From CAZEYT01 sp964516295 (GTDB lineage: Bacteria; Verrucomicrobiota; Verrucomicrobiia; Chthoniobacterales; Terrimicrobiaceae), in NCBI GenBank assembly GCA_964516295.1, contig CAZEYT010000009.1, positions 1-54,233 of the forward strand: a stretch of 54,233 nucleotides of DNA, written 5' to 3'. The notes under the pieces were generated by a model. That model was given only the letters and a program-made list of their open reading frames with translations. It was not told the origin of the DNA and made no database searches. Shown one piece after another: positions 7,887 through 15,064 of the stretch. Position numbers and translations under genes: made by a program. How positions within the stretch are numbered: position 1 is the stretch's first letter; every line of letters begins with the position of its first letter.

Positions 7887-9230
7887 TCAGCCCGGCCAGC
7901 GGAGGACGAGAACCTCCTCCCGAAGTTGCTCCCGCGTTGCAGTAGCCAGTCTTGTGCGAAAAAGATCGATGCGTTCCACTTTGTAGCCCAGATCTCCGGC
8001 CAGAGACGCAAGGATCTCTCCCGTCCGAATCATGATCCGAAGATAGGAAGCCTGGTCACCCACCACATAGGCGAGTTGCGCACCGGGCTTCAGGACAGGC
8101 CGCAACTCGGCGAGATGCCTGGCCATACCGCCGAAATACAGCTTGGTCACACGGGCATAGAGCCGTTCGAAACCGCTCGTCTTCTCCAGTTCGATTCGTC
8201 GGGCTTCAATCGCCCCGGCAATCCGCTGGACCTCGGCGTGTTTCTCGACCCACTGGTCGTCGGAGTCCGTCGTGTAGACGCCCCGCGTGTTGGAGCGAAG
8301 CATGGTCTGCTTGAGCGCACGGAGGCCGGTCTTGTCCCGGATGAAGCCCAGGATGACACTCTCCAGCCGGGTGGTGCGGGTGTAGTCTTTTTCGTTGGGA
8401 TAGGGCGGCGACGTTATGACGGCGTCCACGGACCTTGCGGCAATGAGTTTTCCAACGCTCCGAGCGTCTGCGTGATGGATTGTTGCCGAAGGCGTGGGCC
8501 GACGGCTCAACTCGCGGATATCACGGGCCATCTGAACGACCAGCCCCAACCACGTTGATACCACCGGTGCATCCTCTTTGGGTGGGGATACCCCGACTTC
8601 GGGTCCGAAATGGAGATTGCTGACCGATGAGACCAGGGCTTTCGCGAGGGCGAGTCTCATATGAGCCCTCCCGGCCCTCGCCGCATCGATCCGCCGCAAC
8701 AATACCAAGGTTTTGTGAAGGGGAAGCGGGCTGATGGAATTCGTCAACAACAGCTTCATCTCGTCCTCCGAGAGGCTTTCCAGCATGACCAGAGGCGGAG
8801 ACTCGCAGAGGAGGTTGGGTTGGGGATCGTCGATGATGCCGGCGGACTCCAAGTCCCCCAAAGCCGCCTCGGCCACCCGGGAGGCTGTGCGTTCGAGCAC
8901 GTCTGGGTCGAGCGTCCAATCGACTTTGGTGCAACTGGCGAAATGGGCCATCGGGTGAGCTTCCATTCCCATCGCCCGCATGCCCAATTTTTTGCATTCA
9001 ACAGCCGTCGTTCCGGTTCCACAAAAGGGGTCAAGCACAACAGCCTTCCTCGGCAGATCGAATGCGCTCACATAGTCGCGGACCAAGTGAGGCGGATAAG
9101 AGAGGACAAAACGATACCACTCGTGGGCCGGCCGATCCGCCACATCAACCCTGTTGGCGTCGCCGTTCGAACGTCTGCGCACGATGGGCGGAAGTGGGTG
9201 GCGGGCGACATCGTACATCCCGTGCAACAT
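7887..9230 (-). CDS. DNA methyltransferase (N4-cytosine/N6-adenine type)
   Basis: About 447 residues from the ATG at 9230. An in-frame TTG at 9284 would add 18 residues. Motif I, the SAM-binding FxGxG, is in LDPFCGTGTTAVE (around residues 66-78) and is followed by MGMEAHP. The catalytic motif IV is TSPPYPNEKDY (around 274). SPPY is usual in N4-cytosine and some N6-adenine methylases. About 200 residues separate motif I from motif IV, more than in compact methylases, and may include the target-recognition region. A C-terminal block (RHLAELRPVLKPGAQLAYVVGDQAS) resembles the end of the SAM fold. It lies upstream of, and very close to, the candidate nuclease gene, so it likely protects self DNA. 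Confidence 0.85.
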   Translation of the reverse strand: MLHGMYDVARHPLPPIVRRRSNGDANRVDVADRPAHEWYRFVLSYPPHLVRDYVSAFDLPRKAVVLDPFCGTGTTAVECKKLGMRAMGMEAHPMAHFASCTKVDWTLDPDVLERTASRVAEAALGDLESAGIIDDPQPNLLCESPPLVMLESLSEDEMKLLLTNSISPLPLHKTLVLLRRIDAARAGRAHMRLALAKALVSSVSNLHFGPEVGVSPPKEDAPVVSTWLGLVVQMARDIRELSRRPTPSATIHHADARSVGKLIAARSVDAVITSPPYPNEKDYTRTTRLESVILGFIRDKTGLRALKQTMLRSNTRGVYTTDSDDQWVEKHAEVQRIAGAIEARRIELEKTSGFERLYARVTKLYFGGMARHLAELRPVLKPGAQLAYVVGDQASYLRIMIRTGEILASLAGDLGYKVERIDLFRTRLATATREQLREEVLVLRWPG

Positions 9231-9311
9231 CCGTTCTTTTCGAAAGGCCGTCAATCCTGACAGCAATGATCTTCGCGATGCCAAACTCCGTCTGGCGCGG
9301 AGTCCCGCTGC

Positions 9312-9431
9312 CTATTCCACCAACCCACACCGGACCGCGTAGCGGATCAGGGAAGCGACATCTTTCAACCCAAGTTTGGGGGTGATCTGGGTGCGGTAGT
9401 GCTCGACGGTTTTGGGCGAAAACCGCCGCAT
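9312..9431 (-). pseudogene. Remnant of a LuxR-type HTH regulator (C-terminal recognition helix only)
   Basis: The reverse strand from 9431 to the TAG at 9312 encodes 39 residues ending FSPKTVEHYRTQITPKLGLKDVASLIRYAVRCGLVE (broken here for description: FSPKTVEHYRTQI, KLGLKDVASLIRYAV, CGLVE). This is the C-terminal half of the GerE/LuxR DNA-binding domain. An in-frame TAG stands just upstream and no receiver or ligand domain exists, so the rest of the gene is gone. It marks a recombination scar at the edge of the methylase/nuclease patch. Confidence 0.75.
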
Positions 9432-9501
9432 CAACTACGAAACGCTCTGCAATCCCCGCATCATCGATCACGTGCAGGCATTTTCCCGCTGATCGTCGCG
9501 G

Positions 9502-9774
9502 TCATACGAAGATAAGCGACAGGGTGAAGAGGCAACCGAAGGCCAGACCGGCCCGGGCAAAGAAGCGGGCGGCCGGGGAGGATTTCCAACGTGCGAAGGG
9601 TGCGATGAAAAACCAGAGGATCTCCATAAAGGGTAACCCGACCCACGAGGGCATGCGTTGGCCGGATTCGTTTTTGCTCACAACAGCAACGAGGCAGGCG
9701 AGCGTCAGGAACATCAGAGCGAGGATACCGCTGAAAGAGCGAACGCTTTCGAGCAGGCCGGCTGGCGAGGTCAT
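9502..9774 (-). CDS. Small membrane protein of unknown function
   Basis: 90 residues from the ATG at 9774 (an in-frame start at 9810 would add 12). Three hydrophobic segments are seen: SGILALMFLTLACLVAVV, a middle FMEILWFFIAPFA and a C-terminal AGLAFGCLFTLSLIFV, separated by short charged loops. No family is recognised. It lies between the LuxR remnant and the suhB-like gene, on the opposite strand to the latter, with no operon partner. The composition agrees with its neighbours, and a real gene seems more likely than a shadow frame, but that is not certain. Confidence 0.5.
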   Translation of the reverse strand: MTSPAGLLESVRSFSGILALMFLTLACLVAVVSKNESGQRMPSWVGLPFMEILWFFIAPFARWKSSPAARFFARAGLAFGCLFTLSLIFV

Positions 9775-10024
9775 GCGCTTATTAAAACGCAAGACCGGCC
9801 GCGTGGGCAAGACATGGCGCGGAACCGCTTTGGTTCGGTCGCGATGGGGTGGTCGCTCTTGAGCGGGAACTGCTCGCCTTTTCTGGCCCCTTGAATGGTC
9901 TCCTCGACGAGGGCCGGCTTGCGTCGGCCGGGAGCCTCCCGCTCACTCGTGCGCTTCCGGTTTTCGTCCCAACTGCCGCGGACTCGGCGTGGTTGAACTT
10001 GTTTCCTGGCGGGATTCCGTTCTC

Positions 10025-10783
10025 ATGTCGGGCGTGAATCAATTTTTGGACTCGGCAGTGGAAGCAGCGCTGGCGGCGGGGGGACTCCTTCGCGCGCATT
10101 TCGGGCGCGTGCTCACGGTGGATGAGAACCACGCGCATGACATCAAGCTGGAACTCGACAAGCGCAGCCAGACCCTCATCGAAAGTCTTCTCCTCGCGCG
10201 GTTTCCGGACCATGCGATTTTGGGCGAAGAGGGCGTGCGCGGTGAGGCCGGGAGCGAATACGAGTGGATCATCGACCCCATCGACGGGACGGTGAATTTC
10301 TTCTATTCGATCCCGCACTTCGCCATTTCCATCGCTCTTCGCCGGGCTGGGAAAATCCTGGTCGGCGTCATTTACGATCCGATGCGCGACGAACTGTGGA
10401 CGGCCTCGGAGGATACGGCGGCCATGCTCAATGGACAGCCAATTGCGGTCAGTGCGCGCACGAGCCTTGCCGAGGCGGTGGTCTCGGTGGGCGTGGCAAA
10501 ATCCCTCGAGAGCATCAATCACGGCCTGCCCCTGTTCGAGCGCATGGTGCGCAGTGCCAAGAAATGCCGGATGATGGGCAGCGCGTCACTCGATATTGCG
10601 TATGTGGCCTGCGGGCGTCTCGATGCCTACATCGAGGGGGCGATCAGTCTCTGGGACATCGCGGCCGGCTTGCTCCTCGTGGAAAAGGCAGGCGGGACTG
10701 TGAAGCTCACGCCGCATGCGACGCAGAACGAAAAATTTGCCATCGTGGCCACCTCCGGCCACATCGACCTCGGACTCTCATGA
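10025..10783 (+). CDS. Inositol monophosphatase family protein (SuhB/HisN-like)
   Basis: 252 residues from the ATG at 10025. The metal-dependent phosphatase signatures are clear: a first metal-site Glu in LGEEGVRGE, the WIIDPIDGTVNF block (DPxDGT) and the C-terminal SLWDIAAGLLLVEKAGG. The family includes inositol-1-phosphatase, histidinol phosphatase and PAP phosphatase, and sequence alone does not separate these here. The gene overlaps ispF by 4 bp (ATGA), which suggests co-transcription with the downstream housekeeping run. The 250 bp before it hold no gene that I can support. Confidence 0.9.
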   Translation: MSGVNQFLDSAVEAALAAGGLLRAHFGRVLTVDENHAHDIKLELDKRSQTLIESLLLARFPDHAILGEEGVRGEAGSEYEWIIDPIDGTVNFFYSIPHFAISIALRRAGKILVGVIYDPMRDELWTASEDTAAMLNGQPIAVSARTSLAEAVVSVGVAKSLESINHGLPLFERMVRSAKKCRMMGSASLDIAYVACGRLDAYIEGAISLWDIAAGLLLVEKAGGTVKLTPHATQNEKFAIVATSGHIDLGLS

Positions 10784-11259
10784 TCACCACCGGTATCGGC
10801 TACGACGTTCATCGTCTCGTGATGGACCGCCCGCTTTTCCTGGGTGGTGTCAAGTTGGAGCATCCCCTCGGCCTGGAGGGTCATTCGGACGCGGACGTGC
10901 TTTGCCACGCCATCGCGGACGCCCTCCTCGGCGCCGCGGGCGAGCCGGACATCGGGCACTTGTTCCCGAATACCGACCCCTCGATCCGCGGGATGAGCAG
11001 TCTCGAAATCCTCCGCCGGGTTCGCACTTATCTGGTCGAGCGTTCGGTGAAAATCCACAACGTCGATGCCACGGTCATCGCCGAGGAACCCCGTCTGGCC
11101 CCGCACGTCGCGGCCATGAAGGAGAATGTCGGCGCCGCGCTCGACTTGCCGCCCGGACGGGTCGGCATCAAAGCCACCACCAATGAAAACATGGGCTTCC
11201 TCGGCCGCGGAGAAGGCATCGCCGCGCTGGCGTCGGCCTGTGTCGACCGACCCGAATAA
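10780..11259 (+). CDS. ispF: 2-C-methyl-D-erythritol 2,4-cyclodiphosphate synthase
   Basis: 159 residues, the usual IspF size. It makes the cyclodiphosphate intermediate of the MEP isoprenoid pathway in a zinc-dependent trimer. Visible signatures are GIGYDVHR (zinc Asp and His), LGGVKLEHPLGLEGHSDADVL (read in parts: LGGVKL, GLEGHSDADV, with the second zinc His), HAIADALLGAAGEPDIGHLFP, and the C-terminal GIKATTNENMGFLGRGEGIAA. The start overlaps the preceding phosphatase stop as ATGA, and cysS starts 5 bp after its stop. ispD, the usual partner, is not in the window. Confidence 0.97.
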   Translation: MITTGIGYDVHRLVMDRPLFLGGVKLEHPLGLEGHSDADVLCHAIADALLGAAGEPDIGHLFPNTDPSIRGMSSLEILRRVRTYLVERSVKIHNVDATVIAEEPRLAPHVAAMKENVGAALDLPPGRVGIKATTNENMGFLGRGEGIAALASACVDRPE

Positions 11260-11263
11260 CACC

Positions 11264-12661
11264 ATGGGCATTCGTTTTTTCAATTCCTTCACCCGCGAAA
11301 TCGAGGACTTCATCCCGATGGAGCCGGGCCGGGTGCGGCTCTACACGTGCGGCCCGACGGTCTATAATTTCGCGCACATCGGAAATTTCCGCGCCTACGT
11401 CTTCGAGGATCTCCTCCAGCGGCATCTCGAATACCGGGGATATCAGGTGCTCCGCGTGATGAATCTAACGGACGTCGACGACAAGACAATCCGCGGATGC
11501 CGCACGGCCGGTGTGCCGCTCGCCGCCTTCACGCAACCCTTCAAAACCGCCTTTTTCGAAGATCTCGATGCCCTGCGCATCAAGCGGGCGGATCACTTTC
11601 CCGAAGCCACCGCGGCGGACAATATCGCGCGCATGATCTCGATGATCACAACGCTCATCGAAAAAGGTCACGCCTACCGTGCGGACGATGGCTCGGTCTA
11701 TTTTCGCATCCGCTCGTTCCCCGACTACGGCCGTCTCGCCCACATCGTGCTCGATGAGTTGAAGTCCGGTGCGCGCGTCAGCAGCGACGAATACGAGAAA
11801 GAAAACGTCGGGGACTTCGCGCTCTGGAAAGCCTACGATGAAGCCGATGGCGATGTGTGGTGGGAGAGTCCGTGGGGACGCGGACGCCCGGGCTGGCACA
11901 TCGAATGCAGTGCGATGGCCACCGGACTCTTGGGCCCGCAACTGGATATCCACTGCGGCGGGGAGGACAATATTTTTCCCCACCACGAAGCCGAGATCGC
12001 CCAGTCCGAATGCGTCACCGGTCTCCGCTTTGCGCGCTATTGGCTTCACTGCAAACACCTTCAGGTCGAAGGCGCCAAGATGGCCAAGAGCGCGGGAAAT
12101 TTTTTCACCCTTCGCGATCTGACACTGGAAAAGGGATGGTCCGGTCGCGAGGTCCGCTACGCTCTCCTCTCGGTCAAATACCGCGAGCCGCTGAATTTCA
12201 CGTTCGACGGACTCGCTGCCGCCCGCAGCGCGCTCGTTCGCCTGGATGAATGGACCGCCCGGCTCCAGGAAAAAGCCGGCACAGCCACGGCCATCCGCCC
12301 CGACCTCCCGGAGCTCAACGCATTCGGTGAGGCGCTGGATGACGACCTGAACATCTCCGCCGCGCTCGCGGCGCTTTTTGAAGTGCTCCGCGAGACGAAC
12401 CGCCGTCTCGACGCCGACCGTCTTTCTGCCGCCGAAGCCCGCGGGTTGCTCGACTGGCTCGCCGGGGTGCAATCGGTGCTCGCCCTGGAGCCGGATGCCG
12501 AAGCCGTGCCGGACACCGTTCATGCCTTGCTCGGGCAACGGGCCGCCGCGCGCTCGGCGAAGGATTGGAAAGCCAGCGACGCCCTCCGCGACGAGATCGC
12601 CGCCCTCGGCTGGCTCGTCAAAGATACGAAAGAGGGCCAGAAACTCTCAAAACGGAGCTGA
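11264..12661 (+). CDS. cysS: Cysteinyl-tRNA synthetase
   Basis: 465 residues from the ATG at 11264. The longer open frame upstream is within ispF. Class I signatures: LYTCGPTVYNFAHIGNFR (zinc Cys plus the HIGH-type HIGN), and KMAKSAGNFF as the KMSKS loop. The remaining zinc ligands are seen in GWHIECSAM and FPHHEAEIAQSE. The C-terminal DALRDEIAALGW helix is typical of bacterial CysRS. It is part of a compact run: ispF 5 bp before and the hexapeptide protein 3 bp after. Confidence 0.97.
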   Translation: MGIRFFNSFTREIEDFIPMEPGRVRLYTCGPTVYNFAHIGNFRAYVFEDLLQRHLEYRGYQVLRVMNLTDVDDKTIRGCRTAGVPLAAFTQPFKTAFFEDLDALRIKRADHFPEATAADNIARMISMITTLIEKGHAYRADDGSVYFRIRSFPDYGRLAHIVLDELKSGARVSSDEYEKENVGDFALWKAYDEADGDVWWESPWGRGRPGWHIECSAMATGLLGPQLDIHCGGEDNIFPHHEAEIAQSECVTGLRFARYWLHCKHLQVEGAKMAKSAGNFFTLRDLTLEKGWSGREVRYALLSVKYREPLNFTFDGLAAARSALVRLDEWTARLQEKAGTATAIRPDLPELNAFGEALDDDLNISAALAALFEVLRETNRRLDADRLSAAEARGLLDWLAGVQSVLALEPDAEAVPDTVHALLGQRAAARSAKDWKASDALRDEIAALGWLVKDTKEGQKLSKRS

Positions 12662-12664
12662 TCC

Positions 12665-13354
12665 ATGTTTGCACCCGACAAATTCTTCGACCTCGACCAC
12701 ACCGAGCACCGCGTCATTTTCGACAACGTCGAGCACGTTTGGGAGGTGCTTCCAAAGATCGCGGCGTATCTGCAATTCCGCCTCAAACCCGGCATCCACG
12801 GCCGTCTCATCGGCAAGCCGTTCATCAGCACCGTCGTCTTCGTCGGTGCCGGAACCGTGATCGAGCACGGCGCCATGATCAAGGGCCCGGCTTGGATCGG
12901 CGAGGGCTGCGAGATTCGGAACGGATGCTACATTCGCGAAAACGTCATCCTCGGCAACGGTGTCGTCGCCGGGAATTCCAGCGAGTTCAAAAATTGCCTC
13001 GTGTTCGATGGCGCGCAGGTCCCGCATTTCAATTACGTCGGCGACTCCATCCTTGGCCACCAAGCCCACCTCGGCGCGGGTGTCATTCTGTCGAATGTCA
13101 AACTCGACAAGACCAACGTACGCATCCCGACCCCGGATGGCGCACTGCCGACCGGGCTGCGGAAATTCGGAGCCATCGTCGGCGACCGCGCCGAGATCGG
13201 ATGCAACAGCGTTCTGAGCCCCGGCTCGATCATCGGCCGCGAGTCCATCGTCTATCCCGGCACCCAGTGGCGCGGCGTCCTCCCCGCGAATCACATCGCA
13301 AAGCTCCGGCAGGAACTTTCCATCATCGAACGCCGTCAGCCCGCGGGCGGGTAG
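12665..13354 (+). CDS. Left-handed beta-helix (hexapeptide) acyl- or nucleotidyltransferase-like protein
   Basis: 229 residues. Imperfect hexapeptide repeats run from about residue 50 to 215 (VVFVGAGTVIEHGAMIKGPAW, IGEGCEIRNGCYIRENVILG, IVGDRAEIGCNSVLSPGSII when read in parts). This is the fold of the GlmU C-terminal acetyltransferase domain and of the LbH_G1P_AT group. HFNYVGDSILGHQAHLGAGVI matches the GlmU segment around the acetyl-CoA site (SHLxYxGDxxxGxxxNxGAG), with His and Tyr/Asn positions kept. It has no N-terminal uridylyltransferase domain, so it would be a stand-alone acetyltransferase or sugar-nucleotide enzyme. It begins 3 bp after cysS. Confidence 0.8.
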   Translation: MFAPDKFFDLDHTEHRVIFDNVEHVWEVLPKIAAYLQFRLKPGIHGRLIGKPFISTVVFVGAGTVIEHGAMIKGPAWIGEGCEIRNGCYIRENVILGNGVVAGNSSEFKNCLVFDGAQVPHFNYVGDSILGHQAHLGAGVILSNVKLDKTNVRIPTPDGALPTGLRKFGAIVGDRAEIGCNSVLSPGSIIGRESIVYPGTQWRGVLPANHIAKLRQELSIIERRQPAGG

Positions 13355-13369
13355 CGGACCTTCCCCGGG

Positions 13370-14248
13370 ATGAACTCCCCCTGCAGCGTCCTCGTCACCG
13401 GAGCCTCGTCGGGCATCGGCCGCGCCACCGCCCGACGCCTTGCCGCTGCGGGAATCACCGTCTTCGCCGGGGTGCGGCGGATTTCTCCCGACCCGGAAAC
13501 CTTTCATGAGATCCTCCTCGACGTCACCGACGCCGCTTCCATCGAATCCGCCCGTCGCGAAATCGAAACCCGAGTCGGCGGAGCCGGACTCGACGGCCTC
13601 GTGAACAACGCCGGGATCGGTGACATCCGCCCGCTGGAATTCACACCGCCCGATGACTTCCGGCGCGTGTTTGATGTCAATGTTTTCGGCGTCGTTGCCG
13701 TGACCCAAGCCTTCCTCCCGCTCCTCCACCGGGCGCGCGGTCGCATCGTCAATATCGGCTCCATCGGCGGGATCGTCACCATCCCCTTCGCCGCCGCGCT
13801 CACCGCCTCCAAACACGCCATCGAATCCATCAGCGACTCCCTCCGGCAGGAACTTTATGCAGCCGGGATTTTCGTGACCTGCATCCAGCCTGCATCGATC
13901 AATTCCGGCTCCGCCGAAAAGCTCGCCGCGCAGACCGAGAAGACCATCGACGCGCTCCCGCCCGACGGCCGTCGGCGCTACGGCGACCTCCTCCGGACCT
14001 TCACCCAGACCATGCTTCGTTCGGAAACTTCCGGAAGTCCCCCGGAAGCCGTTGCCAAGGCCGTGCTCGACGTTCTGAACGCCAACCGCCCCCCGGCGCG
14101 CCACCTCGTTGGCAAAGACCGCCATCTTCTCAAGTTTCTCGCCCGCGGACTCCCCGACCGCCTCCGCGATGCCCTTTTCCGTCGCATCTTCCTCGGCCAT
14201 CCCGCCTTCGCCTCACGCCCGGCGAAATCCTTCGGAGACGAGCGGTGA
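13370..14248 (+). CDS. Short-chain dehydrogenase/reductase lacking the catalytic tyrosine
   Basis: 292 residues of classical SDR layout. The nucleotide-binding TGASSGIG is at 10-17, NNAG at 79-82, the catalytic-region Ser131 in IVNIGSIGG, and Lys148 in TASKHAIES. The Tyr of the YxxxK motif is replaced by Leu144 (codon CTC): the spacing Ser131 to Leu144 is the normal 13 residues, so the alignment is unambiguous. The protein may therefore be a non-catalytic NAD(P)-binding relative, or use another residue. It shares a TGA/GTG overlap with rnhA and probably belongs to the cysS transcript. Confidence 0.85.
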   Translation: MNSPCSVLVTGASSGIGRATARRLAAAGITVFAGVRRISPDPETFHEILLDVTDAASIESARREIETRVGGAGLDGLVNNAGIGDIRPLEFTPPDDFRRVFDVNVFGVVAVTQAFLPLLHRARGRIVNIGSIGGIVTIPFAAALTASKHAIESISDSLRQELYAAGIFVTCIQPASINSGSAEKLAAQTEKTIDALPPDGRRRYGDLLRTFTQTMLRSETSGSPPEAVAKAVLDVLNANRPPARHLVGKDRHLLKFLARGLPDRLRDALFRRIFLGHPAFASRPAKSFGDER

Positions 14249-14760
14249 AGAGCGTCACGATTTTCACCGACGGCGGATGCCTCGGCAACCCCGGCCCTGG
14301 CGGCTGGGCGGCCATTCTCCGACACGGCCACCACACGCGCGAACTCTCCGGCGGCGAGCCCGCGACCACCAACAACCGCATGGAAATCCAGGCAGCCATC
14401 GCGGCCCTCACCGCCCTGCGCGAGCCCTGTGAAGTCGTCCTCCACACCGATTCCCAATACCTCCGCCAAGGCATCACTCAATGGATCCACAGTTGGAAGG
14501 CCCGCGGCTGGATCACCGCTTCTCGCCAGCCCGTAAAAAATGCCGATCTCTGGCGTGAACTCGACGCCCAGACCCGCCGCCACCGCGTCACCTGGAAATG
14601 GCTCAAAGGCCACGCCGGACACCCCGAGAACGAACGCTGCGACACCCTCGCCGCCACCGAAATCGCCCGCATCCGCTCCATCCACACCCCCGACCAACTC
14701 GCCACCCGCCTCCGCGCGTTCCAAGAATCTTCCGCCCAAGAAATGCCACGACTCCTCTGA
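14245..14760 (+). CDS. rnhA: Ribonuclease HI
   Basis: 171 residues starting at a GTG (14245) that overlaps the SDR stop. It degrades RNA in RNA-DNA hybrids. All four acidic active-site residues are visible: the Asp in IFTDGGCLGNPGPGGWA, the Glu in NNRMEIQAAI, the Asp in HTDSQY and the Asp in NERCDTLA. WLKGHAGHPENERCD contains the conserved His loop. The C-terminal ~20 residues extend past the usual 155-residue length and look unstructured. It is the last gene of the 10-14.8 kb run. Confidence 0.96.
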   Translation: MKSVTIFTDGGCLGNPGPGGWAAILRHGHHTRELSGGEPATTNNRMEIQAAIAALTALREPCEVVLHTDSQYLRQGITQWIHSWKARGWITASRQPVKNADLWRELDAQTRRHRVTWKWLKGHAGHPENERCDTLAATEIARIRSIHTPDQLATRLRAFQESSAQEMPRLL

Positions 14761-14958
14761 GCCCATCCGCATGGCCTATCTGATGGCACGCCACCGGACT
14801 TATTGAACCCCAGGCGGGCGGGAGACGGAGTTTTCCAAACAAGGAATCATCAACAGGGAGCGATCTGCCCTGCATTCGCCAAGCCGGATATTCGAGGACA
14901 CGGTCAAGCGAAAATATTGTCACAGATCGCAAACGTCTTGGCTAAAGGCACTTAGCTA

Positions 14959-15004
14959 ATGTGACAAAACTGTCACTTCGGGATGCCCCTGCACCGGTTA
15001 TGAT
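14959..15004 (+). promoter_or_regulatory. PhoB-like box and -10 element upstream of the alkaline phosphatase gene
   Basis: Bases 14959-14976 match 15 of 18 positions of the enteric Pho box built from two CTGTCAT-type heptamers separated by four A-rich bases; the second heptamer, CTGTCAC (14970-14976), is perfect. A TATGAT hexamer follows at 14999-15004, with the start codon 60 bp further on. The gap between box and -10 is 22 bp, one helical turn longer than in E. coli. A third CTGTCAC-like half-site (TTGTCAC) lies upstream near 14919. The rest of the 14761-15064 gap shows no gene. Confidence 0.6.
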
Positions 15005-15064
15005 CCGTCCGCTTCGGTTCCTTCCGGAGCATGCTGAGAAACCAAAACCAAAACGAAAACTCTT

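Noticed and set aside
9400..9492. Plus-strand peptide ending in CNPRIIDHVQAFSR, resembling a gene end
   Set aside because: It overlaps the LuxR-HTH remnant on the other strand and I do not recognise the family; too short to support.
9849..10037. Short plus-strand frame before the suhB-like gene
   Set aside because: No signal peptide, motif or ribosome-binding site; it ends inside the start of the phosphatase gene and its composition looks like a shadow frame.
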